From positions 1,240,001 to 1,304,000 of the forward strand of contig CM074697.1 in NCBI GenBank assembly GCA_037367355.1: a stretch of DNA of 64,000 nucleotides, given 5' to 3'. This document shows positions 1 through 11,109 of the stretch, in pieces (position 1 is the first letter of the stretch; the number at the start of each line of letters is the position of its first letter). Both the position numbers and the translations under genes were made by a program. This stretch comes from Neoscytalidium dimidiatum (lineage: Eukaryota > Ascomycota > Dothideomycetes > Botryosphaeriales > Botryosphaeriaceae). The notes below the pieces were generated by a model. The model was not told the origin of the DNA. It worked only from the letters and a program-made list of their open reading frames with translations, and did no database searches.

Positions 1-1472
1 ATATCTCCGCAAGACTATACGGGTGAGAATCCGCGCTGGAACACTTCCGTCTACTATGACTCATTCTACTGCCTGTGGGATCAATTCAGGTCCCAGCTGC
101 CTATGCTCACCATCCTGGACCCCGCTACTTATTCTGATATGTTAAAAAGCCTTTTGTTCACGTACCAGAACGAGGGTTGGTTACCCGACTGTCGCATGAG
201 CAATAGTAAGGGGTGGACTCAGGGAGGCTCAAATGCAGACGTGGTACTAGTCGACGCTTACTTTAAGAACGTTACCGGTGTCGATTGGGGCGTTACGTGG
301 GAGGCCGTTGTAAATGATGCAGAGAACGAACCGCTCGAGTGGTCCAAGGAAGGAAGAGGAGGGCTGCAATCATGGAAAAATTTGAATTATATCCCGGCCT
401 TGGATTTCGACTACCTCGGGTTTGGAACCAATTCGAGAAGTATCTCCCGGACGTTGGAGTACTCGTACAATGACTATTGCATCGGAGCGCTTGGAAGAGC
501 CCTGGGAAAGGACGGATACGAAACGTATTTGGCCCGTGGCAACAATTGGAAGAATCTGTTCAAGGCGGACCAGACGTCGATAATCAACGGGACGGACTCG
601 GGCTTTGTCGGCTTCTTTCAGCCAAAGTACCTGAATCAAACGTGGGGATTTCAGGATCCAATCTCATGCAGCCCGATTGCCGGATTCTGTTCATTGACAA
701 CAAATCCTGCGGAGACGTTTGAGTCGAGCATTTGGCAATACCAATTGTGAGTATCGCGAAGTAAAGTTTTATATCCCAGTGTTGGACAAGTCGCTGACTC
801 CTCTCTTAGCTTTGTGCCCCAAGACATGGAGACACTAATAGCGAGATTCGGCGGTGACCAAAGATTTGTGGACCGATTGGACTACTTTCATGAATCCCCA
901 CTCGTGGATATCGGTAATGAGCCTGTGTTCTTGAGCGTATTCCAGTATCATTACGCCGGTAGACCTGCTCTGTCTGCGCGCCGTTCTCATTCATACATTC
1001 CTTCCCGCTTCAATACCTCCAATAGTGGTCTTCCCGGGAACGATGATGTACGTGTTATATCTCTCATTGGGAGTGGAATGTCGGGCTAAATCATTTACAG
1101 AGTGGTGCCATGGGTTCTTTCGCAGCGTTCAACATGATGGGGTTGTTCCCCAATCCTGGCCAGAACGTCTATCTTATTATTCCGCCATACTTCCCCAGCG
1201 TGCATGTGCGAAATCCCGTAACCAACCGAACAGCGACTGTACGGGCAGAGAACTTCGACTCTGCGTACAACAATATATACATTCAGAATGCCACGCTAAA
1301 TGGGCAACCTTACAGCAGGAATTGGGTAGGACATGAGTTCTTTACGAAAGGCGGCGAGTTGGTCTTAACGTTGGGTAGCCAGGAGAGTGAATGGGGAACT
1401 GCCACGGAAGATCGACCGCCGTCTGAGATTGGGGGAGATCAGGCCGTTGAGACTTTGCCGGATGGCCACTGA
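1..1472 (+). CDS. GH92 alpha-1,2-mannosidase family protein, C-terminal part (5' end outside window)
   Basis: Coding exons 1-746, 810-1047 and 1101-1472; the reading frame is open from base 1, so the N-terminus lies left of the window. The 451 visible residues contain GGSNADVVLVDAYFK, a GH92 core motif, followed by the aromatic- and Asn/Gly-rich C-terminal (alpha/alpha)6 barrel typical of the family (LEYSYNDYCIG, then GLPGNDDSGAMGSFAAF across exon 2/3). Family members are calcium-dependent exo-mannosidases that trim alpha-linked mannose from N-glycans and fungal cell-wall mannans; fungal members are usually secreted, but the signal peptide cannot be checked here. Both introns (747-809 and 1048-1100) have GTGAGT/GTACGT donors and YAG acceptors and restore the conserved GNDDSGAMG motif. 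Linkage specificity is not deducible. Confidence 0.9.
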
Positions 1473-2537
1473 AGGATCTAAGAGACTTTCTGTTGGAAAT
1501 AATCAATGACCTTCAAGATATTGGAGCAATGCTCTTTCCGAGAACCTCTGTTTTCACGTAAATTCATAATCAGAAGAGTACCTGAACGTCTTACGAAAGC
1601 ATCTCGTGTGAATTAGTGCGTCGCTGGCTGTTAATGAAAACCCGCTGTCTTGTGAGCATGCGGAACAGTCAGTTTTAAGAGGCCGGGATGGATGCAACAC
1701 GGCAAGCGGCTTCATTTACCTAATCCGACAGATGGCGCCTGACTCATCCACACTTTGGTCGCCAGCTAAGAGTGATTAGTGAACCTTGAGCTCCGAATAA
1801 GCTACATATTACCACGTGCTTACGCATCCGCACGACGGGAAGGCTGCCACGCGATCTGCCGACGCTTGCACCTTGGTGGGCTGTTTGCAGAATCGGTGAT
1901 GCAATTCTGACTGCTCTGCATGGGAGCCCGGAAAGCTTTTCGTAAAGGTCGTTGCTGCGTCGGAGAATTTTGTGGAGAAGCCTCACATCAGCTCGAGCGC
2001 TGCTCTTCTCGTTTCATCTTCGACGCAGAGATTGGCAAGGGCAGGCGGCCAGGTTTGTCTCTGTGACTGCAGAGAGCTAGAGACAGAGGTGCCGGCGAAG
2101 CGTCGGCAGCTCTGAAGGGCAACGGACCAGCTTCCTTCCGGGCTGCGGGGCTTGTCTTCACTCTCGTCCGGACTGCACCACCTTTCTCCTCCATGGCTTG
2201 CTGCGCTCCTCGGCCCGACTCATGCATTCGCGAAACTGGTCGAAATGTTCGATAGCTTCCGTTCGACCATTGTCCCCTGCCAGATGGTGGCTGTTCCTCG
2301 CTCGTACCCCGCGGAACGCCTGCGGGACAAACTTACGTCACTGTCCGCTCGACGCTTCCGATGATTTGATGCCGCCATAGCTCCTCTAATTTTATGCCAT
2401 CGCAGGCTATTGCGTCTGGCCCTTCGACTTAAGAATCTAGCCGTGCCCCGCCCAATTGATCTGTTTTCAAGCTCTCTGCCTCGAGATACCCATTTTCTCC
2501 GGACCTGCCCCATACATAGCACCACGCCTCTTCTAAC
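1473..2537. other. Intergenic: GH92 3' flank and MDR-gene promoter
   Basis: No convincing gene. Short open frames on both strands lack family features or overlap the start of the next gene antisense. A C/T-rich stretch lies just upstream of the ATG at 2538, as is common in fungal promoters. Confidence 0.6.
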
Positions 2538-3779
2538 ATGTCTCACAACATTCCTGACAAGCAGAAGGAGTGGCGCGTGAAGGGCCACAATGGCAACGAC
2601 TCGCTCATTTTCAACGAGCAAGCTCCTGTCCCCAAGCTGGGCGATAAGGACGTTCTGGTCAAGTGTGAGCTTCCCTTCTGCACCACCCTCTCCTCTAAAG
2701 TCTTCGCAACGACAGCAGCTAACGTCGTGTTACAGTCCATGCTGCGTCCCTGAACTACCGTGACCTCATAATCCCCCGTGGCATGTACCCTTTCGCCCTT
2801 AAGGACAACGTCGTACCCGCATCCGACGGCGCCGGTGAAGTCGTGGCTGTCGGCCCGCGCGTCACTCGTTTTAGGGTTGGCGACAAGGTGGCGACGCTCT
2901 TCAACCAGGGCCATATTGCCGGCTCTCTCGACAACGAGAGTGTGGCTACCGGCGTTGGTGGTGTCATTGACGGCGCTCTGCGTCAGTATGGCGCGTTCGA
3001 CCAGGATGGTCTTGTCCGCATTCCCCAGAACCTCAACTGGCTGGAAGCTTCCACCCTGAGCTGCGCTGCTCTGACTGCCTGGAACGGTCTGTACGGCTTG
3101 GAGGGTCGCGCCCTGCAACAGGGTCAGTGGGTTGTGACGCAGGGGACGGGTGGTGTGTCCATTTTCGCGCTGCAGGTATGTTTAGAAAGCCTACTCCTCC
3201 CCAAACCGATGGCCCACGGCCAATCACCTGGCGTCAATGCCTCAATCCTACCATCTTTGCTCTGAATCAGCAGCTGAAAAATATCCGGTACAGTTCGCGA
3301 AGTCCGCGGGCGCTAGAGTCATTGCAACCACCTCGTCCAAGGAAAAGGCCGACAAGCTCAAGAAGTTGGGCGCCGACTACGTCCTCAACTACAAGGAGAC
3401 GCCCAATAGGGGTGAGAAGGCGAAGGAGCTGACGGGTGGGCGCGGCGTCGACTTCGTCATCGAGGTCGGCGGGCCCAAGACCATGGCCCAGTCGCTCAAG
3501 TCGATCCGCATCGACGGCATCATCAGCATCATCGGCTTCGTTGGCGGCCAGTCTGAGGAGCAGCCCACCTTCCTTGATGCCCTCACCAACCTGTGCACCG
3601 TCCGCGGCATCCTGGTCGGCTCGCGCCAGCAGTTCGAGGACATGAACCGCGCGATCGAGGTCAATGATATTCATCCCGTCGTCGACGAGCAGGTCTTCCC
3701 GCTCGAGAAGCTCAAGGATGCGTACCAGTACCAGTGGGACCAGAAGCACTTCGGCAAGGTCACCATCAAGATCGAGTAA
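2538..3779 (+). CDS. MDR-superfamily NAD(P)H-dependent alcohol dehydrogenase / quinone oxidoreductase-like protein
   Basis: Exons 2538-2664, 2736-3175 and 3294-3779 encode 350 residues. Splicing restores the family block VLVKFHAASLNYRDLIIPRG near residues 38-57 and joins FALQ to FAKSAGARVIATTSS across the second intron. The N-terminal GroES-like fold is followed by a Rossmann fold with the nucleotide-binding loop TGGVS near residue 182. The usual zinc ligands are not evident (the first catalytic Cys position is within SLNYRD), pointing to the zinc-independent quinone-oxidoreductase branch. Cytosolic, no signal peptide. The substrate is unknown; the family reduces quinones, enones or aldehydes with NAD(P)H. 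The ATG at 2538 is chosen because MSHNIPDKQKEWRV is in frame with the conserved body and follows a pyrimidine-rich leader. Confidence 0.9.
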
Positions 3780-5458
3780 ATGGCGCTGTTTGAATTGGAT
3801 GGGGAAAGAAACCGAATTTTGTACATAGCAGCTTTGGAAAATGAGACACGATTAAAGAACGATGACATATTCAGATATGTATGTTGTGACTATGAAGCTC
3901 TCGAAAGTGGTTACTATGATGAAAGCCCCGACACCATGGTAATGCGTGTATAGACAGAGGAAAGTATGCTACTATAAGCGTATCTCTGTGAGCGACATAA
4001 GGAAATGAAGTTGGATGACCGATTGTGAGAGATGTTTGGAGGTGAACTCACTAATTGGCGGTGCAGTGACTGTGCCGGTTCACGAGGAAAACGCGTACAC
4101 TAGAGCGTGTTTACAAGGACGTGCCGCGACTTCCTCGTTGATGTGGCTGATCCGGTCAAAAGTTCCAAAAGAAAGATCTAGACCCGCGGCGCTGTTGTGC
4201 ATGGGCAGGTGCGGGCGGCCGTGGCCTGTCCCTCGTGCATACCAATGGCGTCATTCCTGCTTCTTCTGGCTTCTGCCTGGACGCTGTACAGTCACCAACC
4301 TTGTAAGACCGGGCTAGCTTTTCTGCACGAGCTCTCGCGTGATCGCTGAAGGTAAACAAACGTACAAGAAAACACGCCAGGCAGCAGGCCAGCAGCAGCA
4401 CTAGCGTGCCTTGCTCATGCAGGGTCCAGCCTCGTGCTGCTGGCACAGCCTTTAGCGCCTGTCACCCCTACCTATATAAACCTCCCTCCCCCTCGACCTT
4501 CGGCTCCTCTTTTCTTCTTCGCCTCTCCCTTGCCTGAAGGCTTGGGTAGTAACTGTTCTTTGACAGGTGACACCATTGGCTCGCCTACTTGGGTAACGAG
4601 GGACCCTTCAATGCGGCGGACTCCTTGTGGGAGTGGTGGGTCCGGCGGGTCAATCTCAAGCGCTCTCCGGAGGCACCTCATGGACTCACCGAGAGCCTTT
4701 GCTGATCATTACATTCAAGCTACACGAGCGCCTCTCAGGCCAGGCACATGCTCGTGCAGCAAAAGGGTTTTACCTCTTCCTGCAAAGGAGGAGGGTTTTC
4801 TCCCGAGAGCCAGTCTCTGACTGGTCTCTTCGTTGAATGGCTTGCCTTGAGCGGGCCTTCGAGGAAGAGACGAGCTTGTCTGGTTCCAATCAGACTTTAG
4901 CAGGAGTATCTGAGCCTTCTGTACTTCGTGGTGTGGGTGAAGGGCATGTTTTGGTGTTTACGTTGCCTGCTCTGCATCAATGCACCAACGAAATGCGCGG
5001 TCTTCGCTCCCATTGGACTTCACTTGTCGTCTCGAGGGCAGTAGACTGCAGCTTCACCTCGCTGAAACTGTCTACACGCGGAGTTCACGAGTCACTCACG
5101 CAAGGACGGCACACTATGGCCTATCGCGACGCTCAGCCCTTGGTGTTGACACTGGCACCTCACCGCACACCCGATTTAACGAGGCAGACTGACCTTGGGC
5201 GTACTGTCGAGATCGATGTATGCGTCGTCAGTCAAGAGCAACAAACAGTCTTCCATTATGCCTCATCATTCTTCCATAAATGCCGCCTGGAACCGTCTTT
5301 CGAGATGCTTGATATTGCTCTACCTAATTGAGTCACTCATGCCAACCCCCCACCTCCCAGTCCCAACTCCTGTGCGCTTCTAAATGCCTATCATGTATTA
5401 ATATCCAGACGAAGTGTCCATCCAAAATCTAACCATGCAACCCCACTAGAAACCCCTC
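3780..5458. other. Gene-poor 1.7 kb between convergently oriented genes
   Basis: Both flanking genes (MDR gene on +, hexokinase on -) end here, so no promoter is required. Nevertheless a TATATAAA element sits near 4473 followed by a C/T-rich tract. Open frames such as 4434-4820 and 4837-5331 (+) resemble no family I recognise. An unrecognised lineage-specific transcript is possible. Confidence 0.4.
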
Positions 5459-5681
5459 TCATATAGCATCCGCGAACATGCCCGCCAACACCGCCGCGCC
5501 AATGACACCACCATCCTTCGCCTCCCCCAGCACAACGCGCTTGGACCTATTCCGCGGTGACCCCTTCGACACCAGCGTCTCTATCCACTTCTCGCAGATC
5601 TCGAGGTATCCCGGGTACTGCAGGATCACGCCGCCAGTATGCGCGACGATCAGCTCCTCCTCCTTCTCTTCCACGGTCACA

Positions 5682-5713
<32 letters not shown>

Positions 5714-7369
5714 TACGTCGCCATTCTCGCCCGCCTCTGCGCGCTCGTCATCACCATCGTCATCATCGCCGTCCAACCGCACCTCCCCGACCCGCGCCAG
5801 CAGCCCCACGATCATAGCCGCCACCAGCGCCGCCGAGCGCACCTGCACGGCCTGCGCGACCGCGCGCAGCAGAGCCACGCGGTCCTTCGTCCACGTGAAC
5901 GCGGCGCCCTCCGCGGCGGCGGCGGGGAAGCGGTCCTCCAGCGCCCGCACAAGCGCCTCGTCGTCGTCGTTGTCGTCCGCGCCCGCGACGACCGTGGCCA
6001 GGAACCGCGTGGACACGGCGTTCCGCCGCAGCAGCGCCGGCGGCAGCTCGTCCTTCGCGGCACCGCCGTCGCCACCGCACAGTTCCGGGAGCAGCTGGAC
6101 CAGCACGAGGCGCACCAGCTCGCCCAGGTAGCGGCCGGCGGTCATGTACTCGACGGGCTGGAAGCCCGGGGCGTCGCAGGCGCGGTCGAGCTCGACGTCC
6201 CAGATGGTCGGGACGCCGCCCGCTTTGAGCGGGCGCTCCGTGCCGCAGATGGACCACTCCGTGTTGACGACGACCTTGGGGTCGTCGTCATCGTCGTCGT
6301 CTCCGCTGCGGGGGGAAGTGGTGGTAGTGGTGGTGGTGGTGGACGACGGTGGCGGGAGGTTGAGGTGCTTGGTCTTGAACGCGCCGAGCGAAGAGACGGG
6401 CATTGGGACGGTGGCGTTGGTGCCCGTGCCGACGACCAGGCCCATGACGACGCGGCTGTTGCTCGAGGTGGGCGTCGTGTACGCCAGCGAGACATACGTC
6501 GCGACCGTGTCGTTGGTAATGGCGGCGATCTTTAGGCGTGGCAGTCTGGGGGTGGCGTTTGTGGGGATGGTTGCTGCCTTTTGCGGGGAGATGTGCCCGT
6601 TGGATACGCCCGTCGTGGTGGTGGTGGTGTCCGCACAATGGCGGGAGTAGCCGGCGAGGAGCATCTTCCCGAGATTTAGGTCGGAAGTGATGGCGAAGCC
6701 CTTGCCCATGGGCATGAGGGTGGCTTGGGAGATGGAGTCTTGCCTTTCAGGATACAAGTTCGTCAGCTGCATTCAGCTCGCGCGCAAGTGACCCGGAGAA
6801 TAATGTATATATCACATTGATTCAGAGATGGGTTGGGCAAAGACGCAGGGACAAGTGGGAGAGCAGGAAATGTCAAAAGGGACATACTTCATGGGGAAGC
6901 TGAATGTGATGCCCATGGGGATCTCGTCGAGATCCCTGACCCCAAGGCTGACATCATCCAGGGCTTCTCTCACGACACCAGCAATACAGTCGCCTATCCA
7001 GAGGAACAGATCATCAGCCTGGTCCATCTTCAGATGCTCCTCAATGGGCCATGCGCGCTCGTGAGAGCGACGAATCTTGGTTGGCTGGAAGCCATGGTGA
7101 TGGCGTGATTTGGCGGAGTTGGAGTCATCGTGGGCTTCGCCCAGCAGCTCTACGAAGCCAACGCGCAGGTTGGTGCCGCCCACATCGATGGCAAGAAAGA
7201 CGCCAGTCTCTCTGCCGGTGGGTACAGCAGTGACCGGGGTAGCAAGGAAATGTGTGGGCGAAGAGAGAGCAAGGTCCTTGTAGGTGTCAGAGAAGCCACG
7301 GGCTAGTTGTAGGAGGTCGCGCGTGTTGATGGGACGGGTGAGTGGCTGCAAGGCAGCAGCATAGGCCAT
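5459..7369 (-). CDS. Atypical hexokinase (hexokinase-family protein, HxkC/XprF type)
   Basis: Exons 7369-6888 and 6743-5459 on the minus strand encode 588 residues; the 144 bp intron joins GITFSFPMK to QDSISQATLMPMGKGF, the expected hexokinase order. Visible motifs: phosphate loop AIDVGGTNLRVGFVEL (about residue 60), sugar-binding TFSFP (about 154), the NDT loop with the presumed catalytic Asp near 239, MGLVVGTGTN, NTEW, and FQPVEYMTAGRYLGEL. All key residues for ATP-dependent hexose phosphorylation seem present, but the sequence is closer to the divergent Aspergillus HxkC/XprF group, implicated in carbon-starvation and protease regulation rather than bulk glycolysis; that subgroup assignment is inference. 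Odd features: homopolymer runs of Thr (10, 8 and 6 residues) and Asp (7), encoded by pure ACG/ACC/GAC triplet repeats, interrupt the large domain. It shares a 476 bp divergent promoter with the GILT-like gene. Confidence 0.88.
5682..5711. repeat. (GTC)10 trinucleotide microsatellite coding for ten Thr
   Basis: A perfect GTC x10 run on the + strand lies inside the hexokinase second exon, read as ACG x10 (poly-Thr) on the coding strand. Related GTC/GGT-rich runs at about 6274-6300 (poly-Asp) and 6308-6345 (poly-Thr) lie in the same exon. Confidence 0.95.
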
Positions 7370-7845
7370 TGCTGGGAAGTATGGAGAACACGGGTGGGCA
7401 CAAAGTTAGAGGGTGGGAGGAATGTCTAGAGAAGCACGATAAGCCGCAGTTATTTTGCCGACCGGGAGTGAGATCTGATCTGGGGGCAACCCTCGGCCCG
7501 CCCAGGGTCTGTGGCGTGTCGGCGGGCGGACGGAGTGGCAGCATAGGATGCGGCGCAATCCCGCCCAGCAGCCGAGACGTGTTTCCCCCGGAGCGGTTGG
7601 CGGCTTGGCCTGTCAGGAATTAGCATCTGTTTCGTTGGCGAGGGGGGCAGAAGAAGCTTTACGCGTGACGGTCGTGACCGCCATGTGCCCAGCCTGTCAG
7701 TCGGCGGCGCCTTCCATCTGGACCCTGCCGATCGCCGCGAGTCACAGCTGAGTATTGCAGCAAGCCCGCTTCTTCTCCGCCATCAGACAAAGAACAGCTC
7801 TTCCGCCTAAATCTACTCTACATTTCTGCAACCTTACCTCCGGCC
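7370..7845. promoter_or_regulatory. Divergent promoter region, hexokinase (-) / GILT-like (+)
   Basis: 476 bp between two divergent start codons, with GC-rich stretches. No TATA box stands out. Nothing else seen. Confidence 0.6.
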
Positions 7846-8813
7846 ATGGATGAGAAACATATCATCCCCTACTCCCATGCTCCTGCGCCCGAGCCCCTGC
7901 GGCCCGATGCGTCTCGCCCGCGCCGTGCCGTCATCTCCGTCTTCCTGCGCGCCGCCGTCATAGCTCTGCTCACCTTGTTCGTCCTCTTCTTCCCCACTGG
8001 CATCGAGAGTCGCTCCCTCGTCACCTTCGACAACAAGCCGCACGATGCTACCGCTCAGCCCCCGCCAGTCGGACCTAAGAAGGTGCCGCTTGAGGCTCAC
8101 ATCATGTAAGTTTCTGCTGTTTCGTCCCGCTTGTCCCGAGCTCCAAACACGTCAACGAAACATCCGCTGTCCGGCAGTTGCGCGAGACAAACGCATTTCT
8201 GACCCTGCTCTGTCTCTGCAGGTCCAAATGTCCCGACGCCCGTGACTGCTTGCAACTGCTCGTCCTGCCCACCATGGTCGAGGTCTCGGACCGGGTCGAC
8301 TTCAAGCTCTCGTACATCGGAAAGCCCACCGACCACGATGACGGCGTCGAATGCAAGCACGGCGAGAGCGAGTGCTTGGGCAACATGATTGAATTATGCG
8401 CTGCAGACAAATACCCTGATCCCAAGATTTACCTTGGCTTCACCTACTGCCTCACCCGCCAGTACGAGAAGATTCCCGAGCGCCATATGATTGAGGACTG
8501 TGCTATGGAGCATGGCATTGATTTTGCGAGAATCAATGATTGTTTGACTCAGGACGATGGTGGGTATGCTGCCGACCTGCTGCAGGCGAGCTTCGTACGA
8601 AGTGCGGAAGCCAATGTCACCAAGAGCTGCACGGTGAGTACAGACTGCCCTGGATACTTGGAAAGGGTACTAACAACCATAAAGATCCGCCTCAACGACA
8701 AGATTCGCTGCATCCGTGACGGAGGCGAGTGGTCGGACTGCCCTGATGGTTCGGACAGGGACTCGCTCATCAGGGACATCAACAATATTTACAACGATCT
8801 CAACGGAGCCTAA
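7846..8813 (+). CDS. GILT-family (gamma-interferon-inducible lysosomal thiol reductase-like) type II membrane protein
   Basis: Exons 7846-8105, 8222-8633 and 8685-8813 encode 266 residues. A cytosolic N-terminus with several Arg precedes one hydrophobic segment (about residues 30-50), so it looks membrane-anchored with a lumenal domain rather than signal-peptide processed. Splicing creates EAHIMSKCPDARDC; downstream is C131-KHG-ES-EC-LG-N-MIEL-C, which fits the GILT signature CxHGx2ECx2Nx4C exactly. GILT enzymes reduce disulfides in acidic compartments through a CxxC site; here the corresponding cysteines are C90 and C96 (CX5C), so thiol-reductase activity is uncertain. Further C-terminal cysteines suggest a disulfide-rich lumenal fold. 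The third exon boundary is supported by GTGAGT, a TACTAAC branch site and an AAG acceptor; this 51 nt intron is in frame without a stop. Confidence 0.85.
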
Positions 8814-9295
8814 ATCCCACGGAACCATCTACACGGACAGCTCTGTGCTTCACATAGGTGGACATGCCTCATCGGCGCCCTGGACCCTCTAGGCCGGTGC
8901 CATTTCCAGCCATGTACGAGGTGTTCCTGCCGAAGATGCATGTCTTATTCATGTATGATTAAGTCTACGATGCCTACAGGCGTTATGAAGAATATGAGTG
9001 TGATGATAATGGTCAAAAGGGGCTGAGTGTATGACTTTATGACTCAATATACACTTTCTCTGACGGCATAGATTCTGTAGCATAAATTATTACCACACCA
9101 TGTCAGGTGTGGCTAGGGATACCGTAGTACGCTAGACAAACGCCGTGGTGTATGCAATGTTCTCATTTGTTATCCGAAGAAGATGAAGGAGAAGATGTGT
9201 GCAGGGCTCTGTATTGTCAGCAGAGCTGACTCCTCATCCATTGTCCAGAAATAGGCGGGACTTGAGTATCTATATCACGGATACATCTCTGCCCG
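8814..9295. other. Intergenic between convergent GILT-like and NECAP-like genes
   Basis: 482 bp of 3' flanks with AT-rich stretches (about 9050-9090) compatible with polyadenylation regions of both genes. No gene seen. Confidence 0.6.
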
Positions 9296-9711
9296 TCACT
9301 GGAACTCCCCAAACTCCCCATCATCGAATCCGAGCTCCTGCGGACTCGGCTGCTTCTCCGCCGGTGGCGTCGCTCCCTGCGGCGGCAACGGCCTACTCCT
9401 CCTCCTCTCCGCCTTGACCGACGACGCGCTGGGCGGCGGAGGCAGGAAGGGCACGGCGCCAGCGCCTCCACCGCCACTCGCGGGCGGCGGCGGCGGCTTG
9501 ATGGAGAACAGGGCGGCCTGCGCGTCCTTGTCCTCCTCGCCAGGCGAGCTGCTGCCGCTGTTGGACTGCGAAGGCCGGCTCCGCCTGCCCCTGCTGCCGA
9601 TGTTCACCGTTATCGTCTCGCCGGCCTTCAGGCTGAAGTCCCTCTTCTCCTCGTCGGCGGCCGGCAGCCGCACCGCCTGCGCCGCCGATCCCCTCGAGCC
9701 ACCACCACCAC

Positions 9712-9745
<34 letters not shown>

Positions 9746-10285
9746 CTTGGCCTTGGCCTCGAGGCCGAGCACCTTGCGCGCGTCCTGCAGCGAGATGTTG
9801 AAGTCCATGGCCTCGCTGCGCTCCTCGAAGCCGATGCCGAGCGTCGCCTTCATCCCTTGGTTGCGCACCTGCACCGCGAACATGCGGCTGCTGTCCAGCG
9901 CCTGCTCGACCACGGCGGGAGACGTGTAGGGCGCCGCGGCGAAGAGCTCGCCCGTCGAGGGGTCCTCGATCAGGAGGTCGACTTTGACGTCTTCGGCGGG
10001 GTCTTCGGCATTAGAGGGAGAAGAGGTGTTGGGAGCGGTGGAGGAGGATGAGGAGGTAGTGGTGGTGGTGGTGGTCGGTCTGGGCACGGCCGTCTCGAGT
10101 ATGCGTAGGCGCCCGGTGAAGATTTCGTTCTTGCGCTTCTCGTCCGTCCATTCGGCCGCCTTGTAGCCCCGGGTCGAGTTGAGCGGCGGGATCTGGTAGA
10201 CGTGGACCCGGCTGGCGATGTACAGCACGCGCTGGATCGCGTCCGGCGGCAGCTTCTGCCCCGTCGTCGGGTCGATGGTCTCCAT
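9296..10285 (-). CDS. NECAP-like adaptin-ear-binding coat-associated protein (PHear domain)
   Basis: A single exon of 329 residues from METIDPTTGQKLPPDAIQR. Conserved NECAP/DUF1681 blocks: RVLYIASRVHVYQIPPLNS, FTGRLRI, GELFAAAPY, LDSSRMFAVQV, and GIGFEERSEAMDFNISLQDA, forming the PH-like PHear domain (about residues 15-190). Family members bind AP-1/AP-2 ear domains and act in clathrin-mediated endocytosis. The C-terminal third is Pro/Ser/Gly-rich with a lysine-flanked poly-Gly run and ends in acidic-aromatic FDDGEFGEFQ, plausible as an adaptor-binding tail. The open frame extends upstream to an ATG at 10525 (80 more low-complexity residues); I chose 10285 because fungal homologues start just before the conserved DPxTG block. 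The longer form cannot be excluded. Confidence 0.82.
9701..9746. repeat. (CCR)n / GGC-type triplet repeat coding poly-Gly
   Basis: A run of CCA then CCG triplets on the + strand, in the NECAP-like gene, encodes about 16 consecutive Gly between the PHear domain and the C-terminal tail. Confidence 0.9.
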
Positions 10286-11109
10286 GGCGCGTCCGGGAGA
10301 GGCGAACGCTGGATAGGGGGAGCGCGCTGTGGAGGTGGCGGGGGCGAGAGGGGTTGTGGGAGGGGCAGAGCGGCGTTCGGGCGGTGTGGCAGGAGGGGCG
10401 CCGTCGAAAAGTTTAAGAGAGGGGTAGCGGGGGCTGCTGGCGTCGCGGTGATGGGCGTCGGATCCGCTGCTGGGGGTCAATGGCTGGCGGAGGGCTGTGC
10501 TGGTGGGATTTGGGAGGTTGGGCACTGATATCTCTAAAGCTACAGTCCGGCGTAATTCCCGGAGGGAGGGTGAGCGAAGGCGCGGGACTTGCTGAGGGGC
10601 TCGGGTCTCTTGCAGATCGATCGCCCGGCGAGAGGCACACCTATAAAAGGGTCTGCTAAGAAACGTGCGGTGTCTTTCCAGAAGGCAGCCGCCTCGCGAG
10701 GAGCGTCGAATGGGCGCAGCGGGGTAGGAGAGACAGCATGTTGGGCGTCCCGACGGTGGCCGTCGACACTTGATGCGTTGTCAAAACCACTGCAGCCATG
10801 CTAACACGAGATCGACCTTGCAGCCCAGCAACCCACGACGGCGCTGCATGGAGGCGCCGACAGGGAAGGGGAAAAAAAAAAAAAGAAACGCTCCACTCGC
10901 CGCGCAAAAAACAGCGCCGCATCATGTGATCTCGGACATGTTCATGCGCGCTCTCTATTTCTAGCCGTGGTCTATCAAATACCGTCCCGCTCCTCCCCCT
11001 GGTTGCTCTGGGCATCCATCATCCTGTCTACGCGCGCGCCGGCCCACCACCAGGGCTGGCTGGCTGCTTATCAACCGCGACTATTGCGGCCCGACCCTTC
11101 TCTGACCTC
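10286..11109. other. NECAP-like gene 5' region and PYP1-like gene 3' flank
   Basis: Includes the open 5' extension of the NECAP-like frame (to 10525), then about 580 bp with a TATAAAAG near 10641 on the + strand (no + gene follows) and a poly-A run near 10869. No supported gene. Confidence 0.5.

Noticed and set aside
4837..5331. 164-codon + frame
   Set aside because: No recognisable motif, ordinary composition, no splice or conserved context; a chance frame cannot be excluded. Kept only as part of the orphan-TATA observation.
5478..6650. Long + strand frames over the hexokinase exon
   Set aside because: Antisense shadows of a GC-rich coding exon with triplet repeats (poly-Val, poly-Ser, poly-Arg).
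9414..10528. Plus-strand frames over the NECAP-like gene
   Set aside because: Antisense shadows; no domain.
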